Shown: positions 21,093-33,835 of the stretch, in pieces | Numbering within the stretch: the first letter of the stretch is position 1 | Layout of the letters: every line of letters starts with the position of its first letter | NCBI GenBank assembly: GCA_948099385.1 | Contig: CANUEZ040000168.1 | Coordinates: 1,117,501 to 1,181,500 of the forward strand | Source: Fasciola hepatica | Lineage: Eukaryota > Platyhelminthes > Trematoda > Plagiorchiida > Fasciolidae | Direction of reading: 5' to 3' | DNA length: 64,000 nt | The notes under the pieces: generated by a model | What the model saw: the letters and a program-made list of their open reading frames with translations, nothing else | Told to the model about the DNA's origin: nothing | The model's database searches: none | Translations under genes and position numbers: made by a program

Positions 21093-22169
21093 GACTATCT
21101 GGTACTCCAACCAGGTCCGCACTTGCTCAACTAGTCACCCCACCCATTATCCCCCACTCTCAATCGGCTTCTGCTTATAGCGTACCCTCGAATCCTCCAG
21201 GTGTTAACCAACTGGGCCACCATCCGGATTACTCTAACGCCATCGTCCCTTTATGTAGGAGTGACCTCCATGGCCTTGCCAGTGCCACTCACCCTTCCAT
21301 CGCCTCGCACCCCCTTCCACTGTCTTGCCCTCTCTCTGATTGAATGGGTCACACCAATACCCCATCTCCGTTGCTACCCTATAACCCTCCCTGCCCCCCA
21401 GACACCAACCCTCCATGCTGTAGCCCCAGCATTCCTCCGCTGTTCCCCCCTTCTCCCCTCCACCAACCCTCATCTGACCCTGAAGTAACACGTACGTACC
21501 CTAGCAGATACTCCAGGTTCGTACCTGTATCCAGCCTCCTCGCCCCACCCCCCCCACTTACCGGCTCTCCTGCCCCTCATGAGCCTTCAAACCTTTCCAA
21601 ATTTCACCACTCCCTTCCCGCCCCCCACCCCACACTACGTCTCAGTTACTCTCCCACATGCCTTCACCCCCATACCGAACTACCGGCCTCATACCGACTC
21701 TGCCCAAAAGGTAGGTTACCTGCAGTCAAGATCTCGTTTTTTTCCTGACCGGTGCCCTCCGCACTTGTGGCCATATTGCTAGTCGCCCTAAGGACCATAT
21801 CGATAAACTCTCACAGACCCGTATCACCGATGGCTCCACACTCGAAGCCATGTCGCTTAGTGCCTTACACCATGCACTCCTTCCTGTCCACCCTGCTTCG
21901 ACTGATATTCTTAACATCTCACTCTGCCATATGGTGCCCCCTCCCCTGTACCTCATGACACCCCTCCGGCCCACATCAGCGGTGTGCTGCACACCCACCG
22001 TATTGATCACCCACAGTGATCGGCTGCGCCTAATGCTAAAGCATCTCCTACTTTCCGCCCCCCACCCAACACTGCCTACCCTCCCCCTTCCACTGAGGCC
22101 CTGTCCCCACTGAGACCAGGCTCCTATAGCCACAGCGATCAAAATAGTCTTGCATCTAGCATCCATGCT
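21093..22169 (+). pseudogene. LINE-A ORF1 tail and ORF1-ORF2 interval, Pro/Ser-rich
   Basis: C-rich plus strand giving proline-rich text in several frames (for example SPLLPYNPPCPPDTNPP, 21368-21420). This corresponds to the hydrophilic C-terminal half of ORF1 in LINE-E but is scrambled by frameshifts. No zinc knuckle could be identified. Confidence 0.5.
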
Positions 22170-22987
22170 TTGCGCACACCGACACTGAACTCATTCCTAC
22201 TAGTTCTTATTAACGCTCGATCAATAATTAGAAAAATATCGCACCTGCGATCTCTGGCACTTACCTCAAACGCTGACACTATACTAGTAACTGAATCCTG
22301 GCTGTCAGATGATGCTTCGCTTGACCTTGTTTGTATAGCTGGGTATCAATGCTTCTCGAACACCCGCCAGTCCAGGCGTGGAGGGGGCTGTTTAGCCTTT
22401 GTCAAATGCACTATCCACGCTAGTGTTATCGACCACCCTTCTCTTCTCCTTATTAAGGATTCGTTATGGCTATCCATTCACGCCCCCGTCCAGAATCTCC
22501 TCCTTGGCTGCGTCTACGTCCCCCCGGGTCTGGAGCCTGCAAAAATTGAGTCTGTCGTGGATGCCTTTAATACTGCTCTTGACTACCCTGCCAGTGCAAA
22601 AATTATTGCGGGTGACTTCAACCTTCCTTTAATTTGCTGGTCCTTCTATACTAGCCCTCCCACCCTCTCCACCTTCCTTCCCTGTGTCCATCTTGGTGGA
22701 TGGACCCAACTGTCTCCTGCCCTACTAGGGGGAACAACATCTTGGACCTAGTATTCTCCATTGATATTCCTGATATGATCACCCAGATTACTGATCACTT
22801 CCCGGGTAGTGACCACCGTATTGTCAGGTGCAAGGTCAGCTGTTCTCATCCGATGCAATCCTCTCCCCCTGTTCCGACTTCCTACCGTTCCTGTAACTGG
22901 CCCCTAGTGCCAATGATAATCCGCTCCCTTAACTGGGACACATTTTTTCTTTCATCCGATCCCCTAACTGTTATGAACTCTCTCTAG
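22170..22987 (+). pseudogene. LINE-A ORF2, AP-type endonuclease
   Basis: The first frame carries LLVLINARSIIRKISHLRSL (Asn of motif I), ILVTESWLSDDA (catalytic Glu), RRGGGCLAFVK, GCVYVPPG and IIAGDFNLPLICW (Asp/Asn pair). After a frameshift near 22700 it continues NNILDLVFSIDIP and FPGSDHRIVRC (the SDH box). The domain would nick target DNA for target-primed reverse transcription. All key residues are recognisable, but the frame is broken. Confidence 0.88.
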
Positions 22988-23239
22988 TCCAACCTCTTAC
23001 ACTGCCTAAGTACGGCCAACCCATATGCGGATCCACGCCCCAAGTCCAGCAGCTCAAGCCTGTCACTTTTAGAGCGTAAGCCGTCTAAGCTGCAGCTTAC
23101 TTTTGCTAGATCACACGACTTTACAATTCTCCTGCGCATAAGCCAGCTACAACTGAGGCTGCGTTGCATAGTCGATTCGCATCTGAGAAGGCAAGAGGCC
23201 ACCGCCCTATCACACCCAAACAAAACTGGCTACCTGTCT

Positions 23240-24989
23240 AACCTGCTTAGTAAAAGGTCCAATCAATCCAAACATACCTCGCCCAAGTTCCTCATCTGTG
23301 GCTCATCTACCGCTAATACTCCAGCCTCTATTTCTGAAGCCTTCAATGAGCATTTTTCTTCCTCCCTTATAAGCTGTCCTGGTGTTCCCCCTCCTACAAT
23401 CCACCCCTGCGCCTCTGCGTCTCTTTCATCGATTTCCTTCACCCATCTAGAAATTGAAAAATCAGTTTCCTCTATTAAACCTTCCTCGAGACCGGGACCA
23501 GGTGATCTCCCACCGGCCCTCCTCCGCTTCGGTGGTCCTGACCTCCATTTATTGTTACCTAATATGTATACCACCTCCATGCTTCACAGTTTCGTCCCAC
23601 CTCAAAGGAAATCCTTTGTTATAGTTCCGCGCTTCAAAAAGGGCGCAATACACGACCCAGATAACTATCGGCCCATTACACACACCAGTGGTCTGCAAAA
23701 TTATGGAGAGAATTATCAGAAAACACATTGTCCAGTACCTCTTATCTAACAACCTGCTGAACCCTGGTCAGCATGGTTTCTTGAACTCCCGTTCCTGCTC
23801 TTCCTGCCAGCTTGATTTCCTCAATGTCCTATCGTCTGCTGCCGACGCCGGCATCTCTGTAATCGTCCTGCACCTCGACATGTCTAAGGATTTTGACCGT
23901 ATTCCCCATATGCATCTGTTAGCCAAACTCCGGTCTCGATGTTATTGACCTTCTCTTCTCCTGGCTATCCTCCTATCTCTCTCACAGATCACAAGCTGTG
24001 CTCGTTGACGGCCAATTGTCTTCCGCCAAACCAATAACTAGCAGCGTCATCCAAGAGAGTGTCCTAAGCCCATTACTAATCCTCATTTATATCGATGACA
24101 TTTTCTCTTCCATTCGACACGGCACTCCTTTCCTCTTTGCCGACGATATAAAAATAGTGTACTCCTCCCTCCCTAGTGACCTATCCGTGACTCTGTGCGA
24201 CACATCGCATGACTTACTCGTTCTCCAAACTTGATGCATCTCGTGGTTTATGAAATTCTCCGTGGAGAAAAGCTTCCTTCCACCATACAAGTGCACTGTC
24301 TGGACGGCCTGCCCATCCCCATGCATCCCGTGGCTACCGATCTTGGCGTACGCTACTCTTGTTCTTTTAATTTCTCAGAACAGGCATCGTTCCAAATCGC
24401 TAAGGCTAAGCGAACCCGAGGCCTGATCAATCGGCGTTTCTTAATACCGGCCAGTCGCCTCTCCATGTATCTCTCACACGTGAGACCGCTCCTAGAATAT
24501 TGTCCCATTACCTCCAGCCTCTGGCCACGTTCCTCTATTGTACCTCTTGAGAACGTTCAGCGTACCTTCACCAAAATGCTGTTGGGCGTATCCCTAGCCT
24601 TAACATACAGCCAGCGCTGTGAGCTCCTACAAATTGAGCCTCTATAGATTCGTCGCATGAGGCTCAACCCGATTTTCCTCTTTAGGCTAATCCATAACCT
24701 GGCCTACATCTCTTATCCCATCTCATTCGCTGTGTCCTGCTCCTACCCGATCCGACACCGTGCCTTCTCTCTCACTGTCCCTTATTCTGATCTCAGTCTG
24801 AAGTCCCGATTCTTTCTGTCAGCTTATTCCAAAATCTGGAATAAGCTCCCCCTTAGCGTACGCAGCGCCTCCTCAATGTTCGCTTTTAGGTGCGCACTTT
24901 TGTTATACTTAACAGTCCTTAATGCTATATTGCTCACCAATGAGCTCATCTTCACCGACCTGGCCTTTGAAAGAGGCCTCACACTGTAA
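23240..24989 (+). pseudogene. LINE-A ORF2, reverse transcriptase
   Basis: In successive frames: FVIVPRFKKGAIHDPDNYRPI, MERIIRKHIVQYLLSNNLLNPGQHGFLNSRSCSSCQLDF, VIVLHLDMSKDFDRIPH (motif A with DFD instead of AFD), TSSVIQESVLSPLLILIYIDDI and FLFADDIKIVYS (FADD at 24136-24147). The post-RT part continues ATDLGVRYSCSFNFSEQASFQIAKAKR and SRFFLSAYSKIWNKLPLSVRS, ending at 24989 with FERGLTL. At least four frame breaks are present. Order and motifs match LINE-E exactly. Confidence 0.88.
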
Positions 24990-26911
24990 CTCTACTACCT
25001 CTGCTCCACAGGCCACTAGGTACACCCCATGCCCGACACCTCCCCACTCTCTAATGCCGCGAACTAAGGCCATTGCCTTCAATGATCCATAGCGAACCTA
25101 CCTCCTGCCATCATAAGATAACCCTATTGCTCACCTACGTTCATCTCTTATCCATCATATTCACTTTTTTTCTCCTCATTATCCATTAATTCTCAGCAGG
25201 GCGAACCCAGACTGGGCTTCCCTATCCCTTTTCCCTTTCCAGTGATCCTCAGTGACGGCCAACAACTTCGGGCACTGTACTTACCATCTCCCTGGCAGGT
25301 GCACCTGGAAAATATTGCTACACGGTCGTTTACCACTCGCTGTTTCCGTTGGCTCTCTTGTCCATGGTCTTACGTCTTGGTCAATTGTTCCTGGTTCACG
25401 CATCCCCATCGCGGTCGTTTTGTCCTCTGTACGATTATCCATGAACACTCGTGCCACTCCCAACAGTGCGGGGCGCGGTCAGATCCACCGCTATGGCCGG
25501 CGCACATCGGGCGTGCAGGCCGTCTGCACCGATGTGCGAGTGCAACTAGACTGATGGATCACATCTCCTGTGTTCCCTTCACGAAGTGTTTTCAGGTTGG
25601 GTGTCCAGCGCACGGCCAGTCCCATCCACTAGCACCGGTTGCGGATGGCACGCCCTAACTTTTCTCGGACTACCGAATCCAGTGCTGTCGGTTGAAAAGT
25701 GCATGCTCCTCATCCTATTTCTGCCATAGTTTGTTCACCTATAGCTCTTATCATCTGTTACCACTTCCCACTTTTGTCGCCCTACCACGGTATGCACACC
25801 TACTCGTTTTGTCCTTCCTCCTATCGCCTCTCTCTACATCAACTTTCACTGAATGGAGTCACTATCGTCCTAACCACTCTTCTCTGTCGACGCTCGCCAA
25901 TATCTCTTTTCCCATCTGCCGTCATTGCTGGCTTCTATCCTCTATGCGCTTTGTGTTGCCCTCTGCTCAGAATGTCCATTGAGAGCATTCTTATACCTGT
26001 TGTTCTGTCAAATCTCTCCTTGTTCTCCCTCCTCATGCTCAATGCAATGATGCACCAATCGCACCCGCACCCATGACCAATCCGCATATTAGAACTTGCC
26101 GCTCCAAACTTCGCATCTTTTACAGTCGCATTTATTATCTAATCACCACCACCATATGTTTCTCTCTTGGCTCCGCGATTCCTCTGTGGTTCTTTCCAGT
26201 GTCCTGATTAGTATACACCTGTTCAATTGTCTGCCGGCACACAGCTCTCCAGCTCCATTGCCCCAACTTCGTTGCGCATTCATTTTTGTGGCCTTTTTGT
26301 TCTATTACTGGTTCACTTATCTCGGAGCTTCCCGCTTCCTTGTCCGCTTCCTTCGTGTTTCATCTGCAGTAAAATGATCTGATTGGTGATTTCTTACCTG
26401 TGTTTCCTCGGTCATTGCTTTCATCCCTTGATCCGTTTATTGCTAGCTACAGGCATTTTTCCGTACCTTCCAGTGTGGTTCGCTTTTCCATGTTCCACCA
26501 TTGTAATGACATCGTTACGTCACGGTGTTCTTTTACAGTTCCCAATCTTTTGACCTGTCACTAGCGATTCCTCTGGTCCGTCACTACATCTCGCACCTGC
26601 ATTGATCAAATAATTAGACCCATTCTTACCTGTTTTCCTTGATCCTGTCTTTCATCTTCACTCTTCCATGAACTGCTCCTAACAGTCTTCATCACTTCTG
26701 TGCTTCCGCATTCTATTTTTCTTTTCGTTGGGCTGCCATGTGCACTTGTCATGAAGTTAATCCACCACGATATTTCAAAGTTAATTCTACAACCATCTGA
26801 TCTAGCCTTACCTACTCCTCTCAATGACCACTAATTTCCTTCTAGGACCCCATTGTTATTGCCCCTGCTTTTCTTATATCTATACATATATACATATATA
26901 ATATATCTACG

Positions 26912-26943
<32 letters not shown>

Positions 26944-27480
26944 TACGCATATATATCTATGTGCACGGGCCCTGCATCTTGCAGTTCCTCACCGGCCATT
27001 TATCTTGCTATCATCCCAACGACCGTCATCATACGCATCCATCAACTCTACATCTGTGCCTCACATCTACCATATCCAATCTTTCTAAATCGTTTTTGTC
27101 ATCTGATCATCCCTCTGCGTCTTGCATTGCTCGCTGCTTGTTTTACGATGAGTTTTGTGTCCTGTCCGCCGACAATCCACTGCAGAGTACCAGTGCTTCA
27201 TTGATATCTAATCCACTGCAGTGCAGCTCACTTTTTTCTCCATCGTTCCTCGCTACTGCAGTTCCTTATACCGATTTCCAGCCTTTCTTATGTTTACCAG
27301 TCGGCCTCCATATGTAACTACCCGGACCAGCCATTCGGTACCGTCCAATCACTGAAGGGGTGCCGGTGTAAAGCATCACTCAGCTGTTGTGACATGAATG
27401 GGAAAAAGACGAATGTCACAGTATAATGTCATTTCCACAGGAATTGATAACTCTCATTCATTGTAAAATGCCGACCGGCT
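24990..27480 (+). other. LINE-A 3' region
   Basis: A long non-coding tract. Part of it (25200-25650) is shared with LINE-C (38640-38960) and, inverted, with LINE-B (10960-11300). This includes a GC-rich block at 25471-25523 that can pair GGCC...GCAC with GTGC...GGCC. The remainder is pyrimidine-rich without recognisable content, plus a TA tract at 26881-26940. Confidence 0.55.
26881..26940. repeat. TA-rich microsatellite
   Basis: Imperfect (TA)n of about 60 bases, interrupted by a few C and G. Confidence 0.9.
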
Positions 27481-27924
27481 TTACTTCTTTCCCCAGTTTT
27501 TGTTTAGTCCTGCTATCTAATTTATTTTGGTGAGTTTTGATTGGACCGTAGGTCATATATAGACGTCTGTGATCTGCAGTTCCGTCAGTCGGTTGCCGCT
27601 TACTGTGCGGGGCTCCCGGTGGTCGGTCGTGGCGTATGCGGAAAGGACGTCGTCGAGGCTCTAGGACGAGGATATTTAATGGGTCCAGTGTGCGACTTGT
27701 TGACAAAGTATATGTTTCCATTGCGCAGCTAATTGATTGGACTCATTTGGCGGTAATTTAGTGGTTAAAGTCGAAAAGATCGCCAAGACTGTAGCGGTGT
27801 TTTAAGCGACTGAACAAAATTGGAGTTATTAGCATGTTATGGATTTTCCTCAATGAATATCTTTACATTAGGACAATGAGTAGAATATTTTACTCATTAT
27901 AAGGGCATAAATTAGAGCTGTCTA

Positions 27925-27978
<54 letters not shown>

Positions 27979-28549
27979 CTGTCAAGTATTCTCTTTCTTA
28001 ATAAACGAAAAGACTAGTTTTTACGTGTTTTCCCCAGTTTCTTAAACTACAAGCCAAAGCAGTATAGAAATTTGTAAACCCTACTTCCCCAGCATTAAAA
28101 AGGGAACGGCCATTGAAAAAGGGTAAAACCATAAACCTAAACCGATCTTTTCTAACCAAAACATCTAGTAGTTCTATTCCACCTTACCAATTTAATTATT
28201 AAATCGACCACCCATGGCGTACACAGCAACCATCTTAGAAACGGCGGTTGCTCCAATCTTTTTTTGGACTAATTGGACGCTACTCTAGCCATTCAGTCCA
28301 TCTGACCTTGACTTTCAAACTCACCGGGCGTCCGTTCAAATCCACTCTTGAGCTCATTTACACTTCACTTAATCTCTATGGTGTGCACACATTTATCCTA
28401 TTTTCATCTTACTTTATTCCCCCGTACTGAGTCTTTCTATCCAACATTTTCATGAGAGTTTCCATATTTCCATGAATTATATCTGTCCATTCCATCACCT
28501 TTATCAACAAGATCGTGCACATGGCATGCTTCGGACTTTTCCGAAATAA
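27481..28549. other. Intergenic stretch, no gene seen
   Basis: AT-rich sequence without protein similarity to the surrounding elements. The only clear feature is a (TA)n tract at 27922-27976. Short ORFs (up to 87 codons) show no recognisable motif. Confidence 0.5.
27922..27976. repeat. (TA)n microsatellite
   Basis: About 55 bases of TA repeat with one TG interruption near its start. Confidence 0.95.
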
Positions 28550-29030
28550 ACCAATATCATTATCATCAACATCACCAAACTGGAGCACCTGTCCCCTTCC
28601 TTGAAGCAAAACGTCCTGTGGGAGAGGAAGTCCGCCGACCACCTATATACTGGTCCACCCATACCAAACATCCCCATCTTGCATAGCAAGAGACGATGAT
28701 TTACGGAGTCGAACGCCCTGATGCAGTCAAGATAGCATGACTCACAATTGCTTACCTTCGCCCACTCGTCGAGTCGCTTCACCTAACAAGCACAAGAAAA
28801 TGGTCGGACGAGAACTATTTTTCAGGAATCCATGCTGGGCCGGGATTAGCATGGGGTGCTCCAGTAAGCGCTGACAGATGTAAGCACGGACGACCTTCTC
28901 TAGAACTTTACATAGGATGCTTGTTAAGCTTACTAACCTTTAGTTATGCCTGGCCGACTTAGGTCCGCTCTTACGTATTGCCACGACGGCTACAACTTAC
29001 CCGTACTCAGCAGCCGTTATTATCCGGAAC
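28550..29030 (-). pseudogene. Internal fragment of a LINE-F-type ORF2, RT domain
   Basis: The minus strand aligns with LINE-F at about 49390-49870. It includes motif A as CYLDCIRAFDSVNHRLLLCKM (LINE-F: CYLDFSKAFDSVNHRLLLCKM, split here for length) and GGPVYRWSADFLSHRT. Both ends are lost and the catalytic FADD box is absent. Stops and frameshifts occur. It is flanked on the right by a fragment of the other LINE family with no separating sequence. Confidence 0.8.
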
Positions 29031-30350
29031 CAGGAGTTGGAGGTCAGCCTTTATATCAGCATCCATAGCTTTATGTAACGTAGAAAGAAGTTGCGACTTG
29101 TTTGATGACTCAATGCCTTAGCTTCTTTGTCATGAAGTCGCGTATTATCTTGTCGGTAAATAAGTGCGGAGGGGAGTTTTAGGCGAATAAAATCTGAAAA
29201 GTCGTCGGAATTATGTAGTTGCTTGATAAGTTTGTGACACCTCTTACTGAGTGGCGAGATGGGGGACTTTTGTTAGGTACATCCTGGGAGGTATAAGACT
29301 AGTTGTTCAGACAGTCGAGAAGGAAGGAGTAGAAAATATCCGCAGCTGTATGAGGGTCACGGGTGGAAAAATAATCACCCGTCTTCTTGGCAAATAAGCG
29401 TGACGACCAAAGTCCAATTTTTGCGTAAAAATGTAATTTTGCAGGGGTGTGCGGGATTAAATGGGCCACTGAGGGGCAGATGGCAGATAACCATTTTACG
29501 GTCACCGCCGCGGAAATTTTGTGTTACCGACATGCTGACGGGAGACATGTTGTGAGTAGATATCAGATCTAGTATGTTCCCGTTTCTGGTAGGTTCGGAG
29601 ACGTCGTATCCAGTCCCTAAGATGAATACTGGTAACTAGGTCCGTAGGATCGAGGGTGGTCGAGAGGGTAGGCCAACAAACATGAGGGAGATTGAAGTCA
29701 CCCGCAATAAGGTTTGTTCCGGAATGAAAGGAAAGAGAGTTATTCGAAAGATCTACTAAGAAGTGGAAATAGGGAACTGGGGGAATTAGAGGAGCCATAC
29801 ACGTAGCCAATGTAAAGAACAATGCTTTGGAGGTCAGTAGTGAACCGGAGAGAATCGGGAATAGAATCAGGCTCCGCATGTAAAAAAGGGGTCGTGGTGT
29901 AGATTTCCCTGACATAGGCTAAGCGCCCACCATCACGCCGGTTCAGCTTGTTGGTCCTCAGAAGATTGTGCCCTACCAAAGATATTTGACCATTTGGAGT
30001 GCTCTCAGGCAGCCAGGATTCCGTTGCGAAGATAATGTCGTAGCTGCATATGAGGACAAATTATCTTAGGTGCAGGAGTTTGCCAAGAATAGAACGAAAG
30101 TTGAATAAGGCTAAAGACATGGCTTCAGTAGGAGGAGGTAAAGGCACATCAGTGGGGCAGTGTAAGTTAGAAGAAGGCAAGCTATCGCTATTGGGAGGAG
30201 TGGAGATCAGGGTGACAGGGGAATATATTGACGTTGAGACTTTTGGAGGTTCAGATGGGGCGGCTCCCATCCAAGCTGGAGTAAACGTTGCAGCGAGAGG
30301 GACTGCTAAAATGTGGAACAACTGGGTATCTACTTGGGGAAGCACCAACG
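29031..30350 (-). pseudogene. Fragment of an ATT-family LINE, ORF1 tail and endonuclease
   Basis: From right to left on the minus strand: MSLALFNFRSILGKLLHL (30120-30061, endonuclease motif I), RRDGGRLAYVREIYTTTPF, IPDSLRFTTDLQSIVLYIGYVYG, LIAGDFNLPHVCWPTL (about 29700), SDIYSQHVSRQHV, then HLIPHTPAKLHFYAKIGLW and DYFSTRDPHTAADIFYSFLLDCLNN (29505-29299). The order matches LINE-E from endonuclease into the linker before RT. The RT domain is missing. Frame breaks are frequent. Confidence 0.78.
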
Positions 30351-30389
30351 GAGGGCGATGACGATATGGTGATGACCATGTGGTGACTA

Positions 30390-31430
30390 CCGTGCATTAA
30401 GCCCGGTTACCCGTTATGATATCTATCCGATACTTCTTGAACATGAATTCACGGCATCACTTCAGGGCCCTGCGGTATTCTCTAAGATCGATTTTGTGCG
30501 AGTTTGTCGCCAGATCCCAGTCACCGCTGAGGATGCCGATAAGGCGCTGTCAAGACTCTATTCGGTCTGCTCAAGTTCCTAGGTGTGCCCTTCGGTTTGC
30601 AAAATGCTGCTTAAATATTCCAGAGGTTTATCGGTAGCATTACACGAGACTTGGATTTAATTCACCTCTATGCGGATGATTTTTGTGATCTAGTCTTGGA
30701 GAGTAGATGAACATTCCCAACATTTGATGCTACTATTTCGTTTGTCCGAAAATTGAATGGTAGTCTTTCCGTACAAATAAAAACTCGGGAAAAACAGAAT
30801 TCTTGCCCTTTGGCCACAAAATTACTAAGCAGGACATTAAACATTAGGAGGATTAGGTGCTTGTTTTTCTGGATTACGCCGTGCCATCTTCAGTCAAGGA
30901 TCTTAGAGCTCCTAGTTTTAGTTAGCTACTGTTGTTGTTCTATACTCCATATCTTTGAGCGTTTGCTTCCATTAAGCGGCCTATCCGTGGCACTCTGTTT
31001 AAATTGTCGCGTGCCGATGCTGCACGAGTAGCTTTCTCGGAGGTTAAAGCGACACTAGCAAGGCCGCTGACCCTATAAGCCAGACTCAATCTGCCATGCT
31101 TAGCGTAGCAGTAAATGCGTCCTACTTTTCCATGGGAGCGGTTAATCAACAGTCTGCCTCTGGGACCTGAGAACCACTGGAACTTTTCTGTCGAAGCCGT
31201 GTTCGAGAACTGCCGGTTGCATCTATTGTCATCAAACCTTTACGCCACTCCGTCACGGGTCGAGTTTCTATCCCCTTCACTGACCACGAGCCTCTGACCT
31301 GCGTACTGCACACTAAGCATGACCTTTACTCCCCAGAGAAAGCTGAAAGGACCAGAACTAGATAACGCAGCAGGACAAATGGACTGCTTCCAGCCCTGCT
31401 AAAGTCATGAGTCGACCCGCTTGTCGAACC
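30390..31430 (+). pseudogene. Ty3/Gypsy pol fragment, RT to RNase H
   Basis: Across several plus-strand frames one can read ILLEHEFTASLQG, VFSKIDFVRVCRQIPVTAEDADKA, FQRFIGSITRDLDLIHLYADDF-like text around 30620-30690 (YADD catalytic box), then FSEVKATLARPLTL, AVNASYFSMGAVNQQSASG and FTDHEPLTCVLHTKHDLYSPEKAERTR (31270-31350). This is RT, connection and RNase H in the correct order. No frame is open across more than one motif, so it is an old dead copy. It resembles Gypsy-2 more than Gypsy-1. Confidence 0.75.
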
Positions 31431-31489
31431 CCTCACTGCTCCTCAGAAGGTCTCGCTGGACTATCAACTGTCAAGAGCCAGGAAGTTGA

Positions 31490-31590
31490 TTCATTTGGGG
31501 CCAGTCCGATAGGGTGGGAGTAAGGAGGAAGCTTCCAGCTATAAGCCAATCAGCCCGATACCATTGGTATTGTCTTGAAGTCTTGAAGTC
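31490..31590 (+). pseudogene. Short LINE RT scrap
   Basis: GGSKEEASSYKPISPIPLVL is readable on the plus strand (31517-31577). It corresponds to the KxGxKxxxxNYRPISLT segment before RT motif A of LINEs. Too short to assign to a family. Confidence 0.45.
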
Positions 31591-31649
31591 TTAATGTAGT
31601 ACATGGGTTCGAGACTGGAGCCCAAGTGTTCCCGGTTGTTGAGGTATCT

Positions 31650-33023
31650 TCTTGTCTGTAGTAGTCACTCTGCTGAAATCAAGAGCGAGTGTATCGGGGT
31701 GGTTCCGAGAAAGAAGGACCCGCTCCGATCCTGAATGACCGGTTAGTGAGAAAGCTACGAGGAAGAAAGAGCTTGGTATTGAAGATTCCGTAAGATTCCA
31801 TCTTGTGCATAAGAGAAATATGCGGCACCCTGCCAAAAGCTTCAGCGAAGTCAATGAAGGTTGCATGCGGAATCATGCCTTCGTCGTAGGCCCAGGTAAG
31901 ACTGCCGATGACGGAGGGCTTAGTGTCAGTGCATGGTCCTCCCAGCGGGAAGCCATTTTGAGCAGGATAGTTCATGCCATTCTTTTACAGATGTGTCAGT
32001 ATGACTCGCTTTAGCATGTGTTCGAAGATGTTGTTGGGAACTCTTGTTAGGCTTAAAGGTCCGTAGCTCCTTGGTTGACGGTGATTGCCCTTTTTGAAAA
32101 AAGGGCTGACTGTTGCTCTCTTTCAGGAGGTTGGAAAACTACCAGAGTCTAAGCTACTCTGAAAGAGCTCCGCGTAGATTTCCGCCGATATTATGGACGT
32201 TTCTTTAGGAATTCGGGGGTGGACCTCGTCCGGTTCCACCGAATCAGAAAGTCCAGGTTGACTGGGGCGCTCTCTACTTCTCGACTTGTAAGGAGTGTAG
32301 TGCATAAATGTCGTTCCACTAACAGGCCTGGGAGTTGAGGATGGACCGAGATAGGTTGTGAGATAAAGACGGTTCGAAAAAAGCGACCTAAATGTTTTTG
32401 CCACTTGGGAGAATGTTGTGGCTGGAGTGCCACCTCCGAACCAGAGTGCAAGTAGGGTGTCACCCTGCAGCCTGGTTATGTGCAAAAACCTTAAAAGAGA
32501 GGAACTGCTTGAGTTCGCTCGCGCGAGGATAGCCCTTGGCTGTTTAATGAAAAACTCCGTTATTTCAACCTTGCAAACATTACGGATGGGTTTAAATTCC
32601 GCCGCCCCTGTTTCTTGTCCCGTGTATTGAAGCCTGGCAAAATTTCCGGAGCATTCATTCAACAGATATCTGAGGGTTATCGGCAGTGGGAGCTTACTGT
32701 TGGCCGTGACTTGCTCCTTAGGGGCACAAAAGAGGTCGACCTGACGGATGCGGTCTTTATTGCAAACGCTGAGAGTTTCTGCATCGGCTAGTTGATCTAA
32801 AGTGCTTATTTTTTGAGCCAGAAAGACTTGAGATCATCAGAGTTGGTACCCACTAATGCACGGGTGGTTCTGCACTGAAAAGTGCTGGTTGGGCGGTGAA
32901 GTATGTGGTCAAACTGGAGGAAAGTATGGTCATCTTTGCCCAAAGAAAGAAGTATGTTGACCGTATCTACCTGGTGATTCTTGCCGGAGATCACCAGATC
33001 GAACAACGAGGGATCATGCTCTG
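31650..33023 (-). pseudogene. LINE-G, third LINE lineage, endonuclease end and RT part
   Basis: From 33023 leftward: DPSLFDLVISGKNHQVDTVNILLSLGKDDHTFLQFD (endonuclease end, with GKDDH in place of GxSDH), SNSDDLKSFWL, then LSDSVEPDEVHPRIPKET and AELFQSSLDSGSFPTS (linker to RT, 32330-32123). RT pieces follow: NGFPLGGPCTDT, TFIDFAEAFGRVPHISLMHKMESYGI (motif A) and SFLTNRSFRIG. The text differs from both other LINE families (DEVHPRI, SFRI). It is cut at 33024 by the BEL-A LTR and loses the RT catalytic box on the left. Confidence 0.75.
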
Positions 33024-33394
33024 TGTAAGGCAACTATGAGCAATGCCTAGCCAAATTTGCAACGGATCCCGATATCAGAAGGCGATCATCCGTGAACTTC
33101 TACAATACTAGAATATTGAGTAAGCAATGACACGAAACAGATACAAGCCTAAATTATGCGATCACAAGGACTCAAAAACGAGAACCGAATTGCGGCCTGC
33201 GAGTGAGGAGCACGTTTGTCACGCAGGTCCAGAACAATGATATGACAAAGTAGCGCGCAGAGAGCAAACAAACAAAAGATGGTCCATAAACGCAGTGCAT
33301 AAGACAAGTCCATAGTGTAAGCAGGTGAATGATGTTAAAAACATGGAATTGCAGTGGTTTTGGGGATGGGGATTTTTTACGACCGGTCGTTACA
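33024..33394 (-). repeat. BEL-A 3' LTR
   Basis: The minus strand begins TGTAACGACCGGTCG at 33394 and ends TTACA at 33024. It aligns along its length with 60527-60904 on the plus strand at clearly less than full identity. A purine tract with TTTTGGTGGGCAG lies immediately inside at 33395-33410, as in BEL-B. Confidence 0.85.
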
Positions 33395-33835
33395 CTGCCC
33401 ACCAAAATGCTCCCGAATCCTTAGCAGAGTAAAAGGTTTGACATGGAGGTACTGATTCTTTCTACCTACCTAGACTCTGGTGTCAGTGTTCGTACCTAAT
33501 ACCCTGTCGTTCACGTTCTACTCATGATCGCACCTGATCGGGTGGCCACACCGACGTGAGGTTACTCTGCATCTTCCATGAGAGCGGCTGATCGATAGCG
33601 GGTGTGAATGGGAAACAATGGTGCTGTCCTTGGGAGGACCGCCTTTCACTGGCTGTATGCGCTTGCTTGAGTGTTTGTGTATGATAGAATCACAGATACT
33701 CCCACATATGCGGAAGGCTCTCAGTAACGTCAACGAAAAAACTGTGAGCACTAAAACGTGTTTGACGGAGGCCATGAAATATAAACGTGTATCATGTAGG
33801 TGTGTGTGTGCCGGGGTGTGTGATGGGTCGATACG

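Larger units (their letters stand above)
15941..27480 (+). mobile_element. LINE-A, full-length but decayed non-LTR retrotransposon of the ATT-tailed family
   Basis: The plus-strand order is a short leader, ORF1 (split by a MULE at 16554-20317), then ORF2 with endonuclease and RT (22170-24989), then a long 3' region. Protein similarity to LINE-C and LINE-E is clear throughout. The right limit is a guess: the conserved CCGAAATAAA end seen in sister copies was not found before 27.5 kb, so the 3' end may be missing or diverged. Confidence 0.7.
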
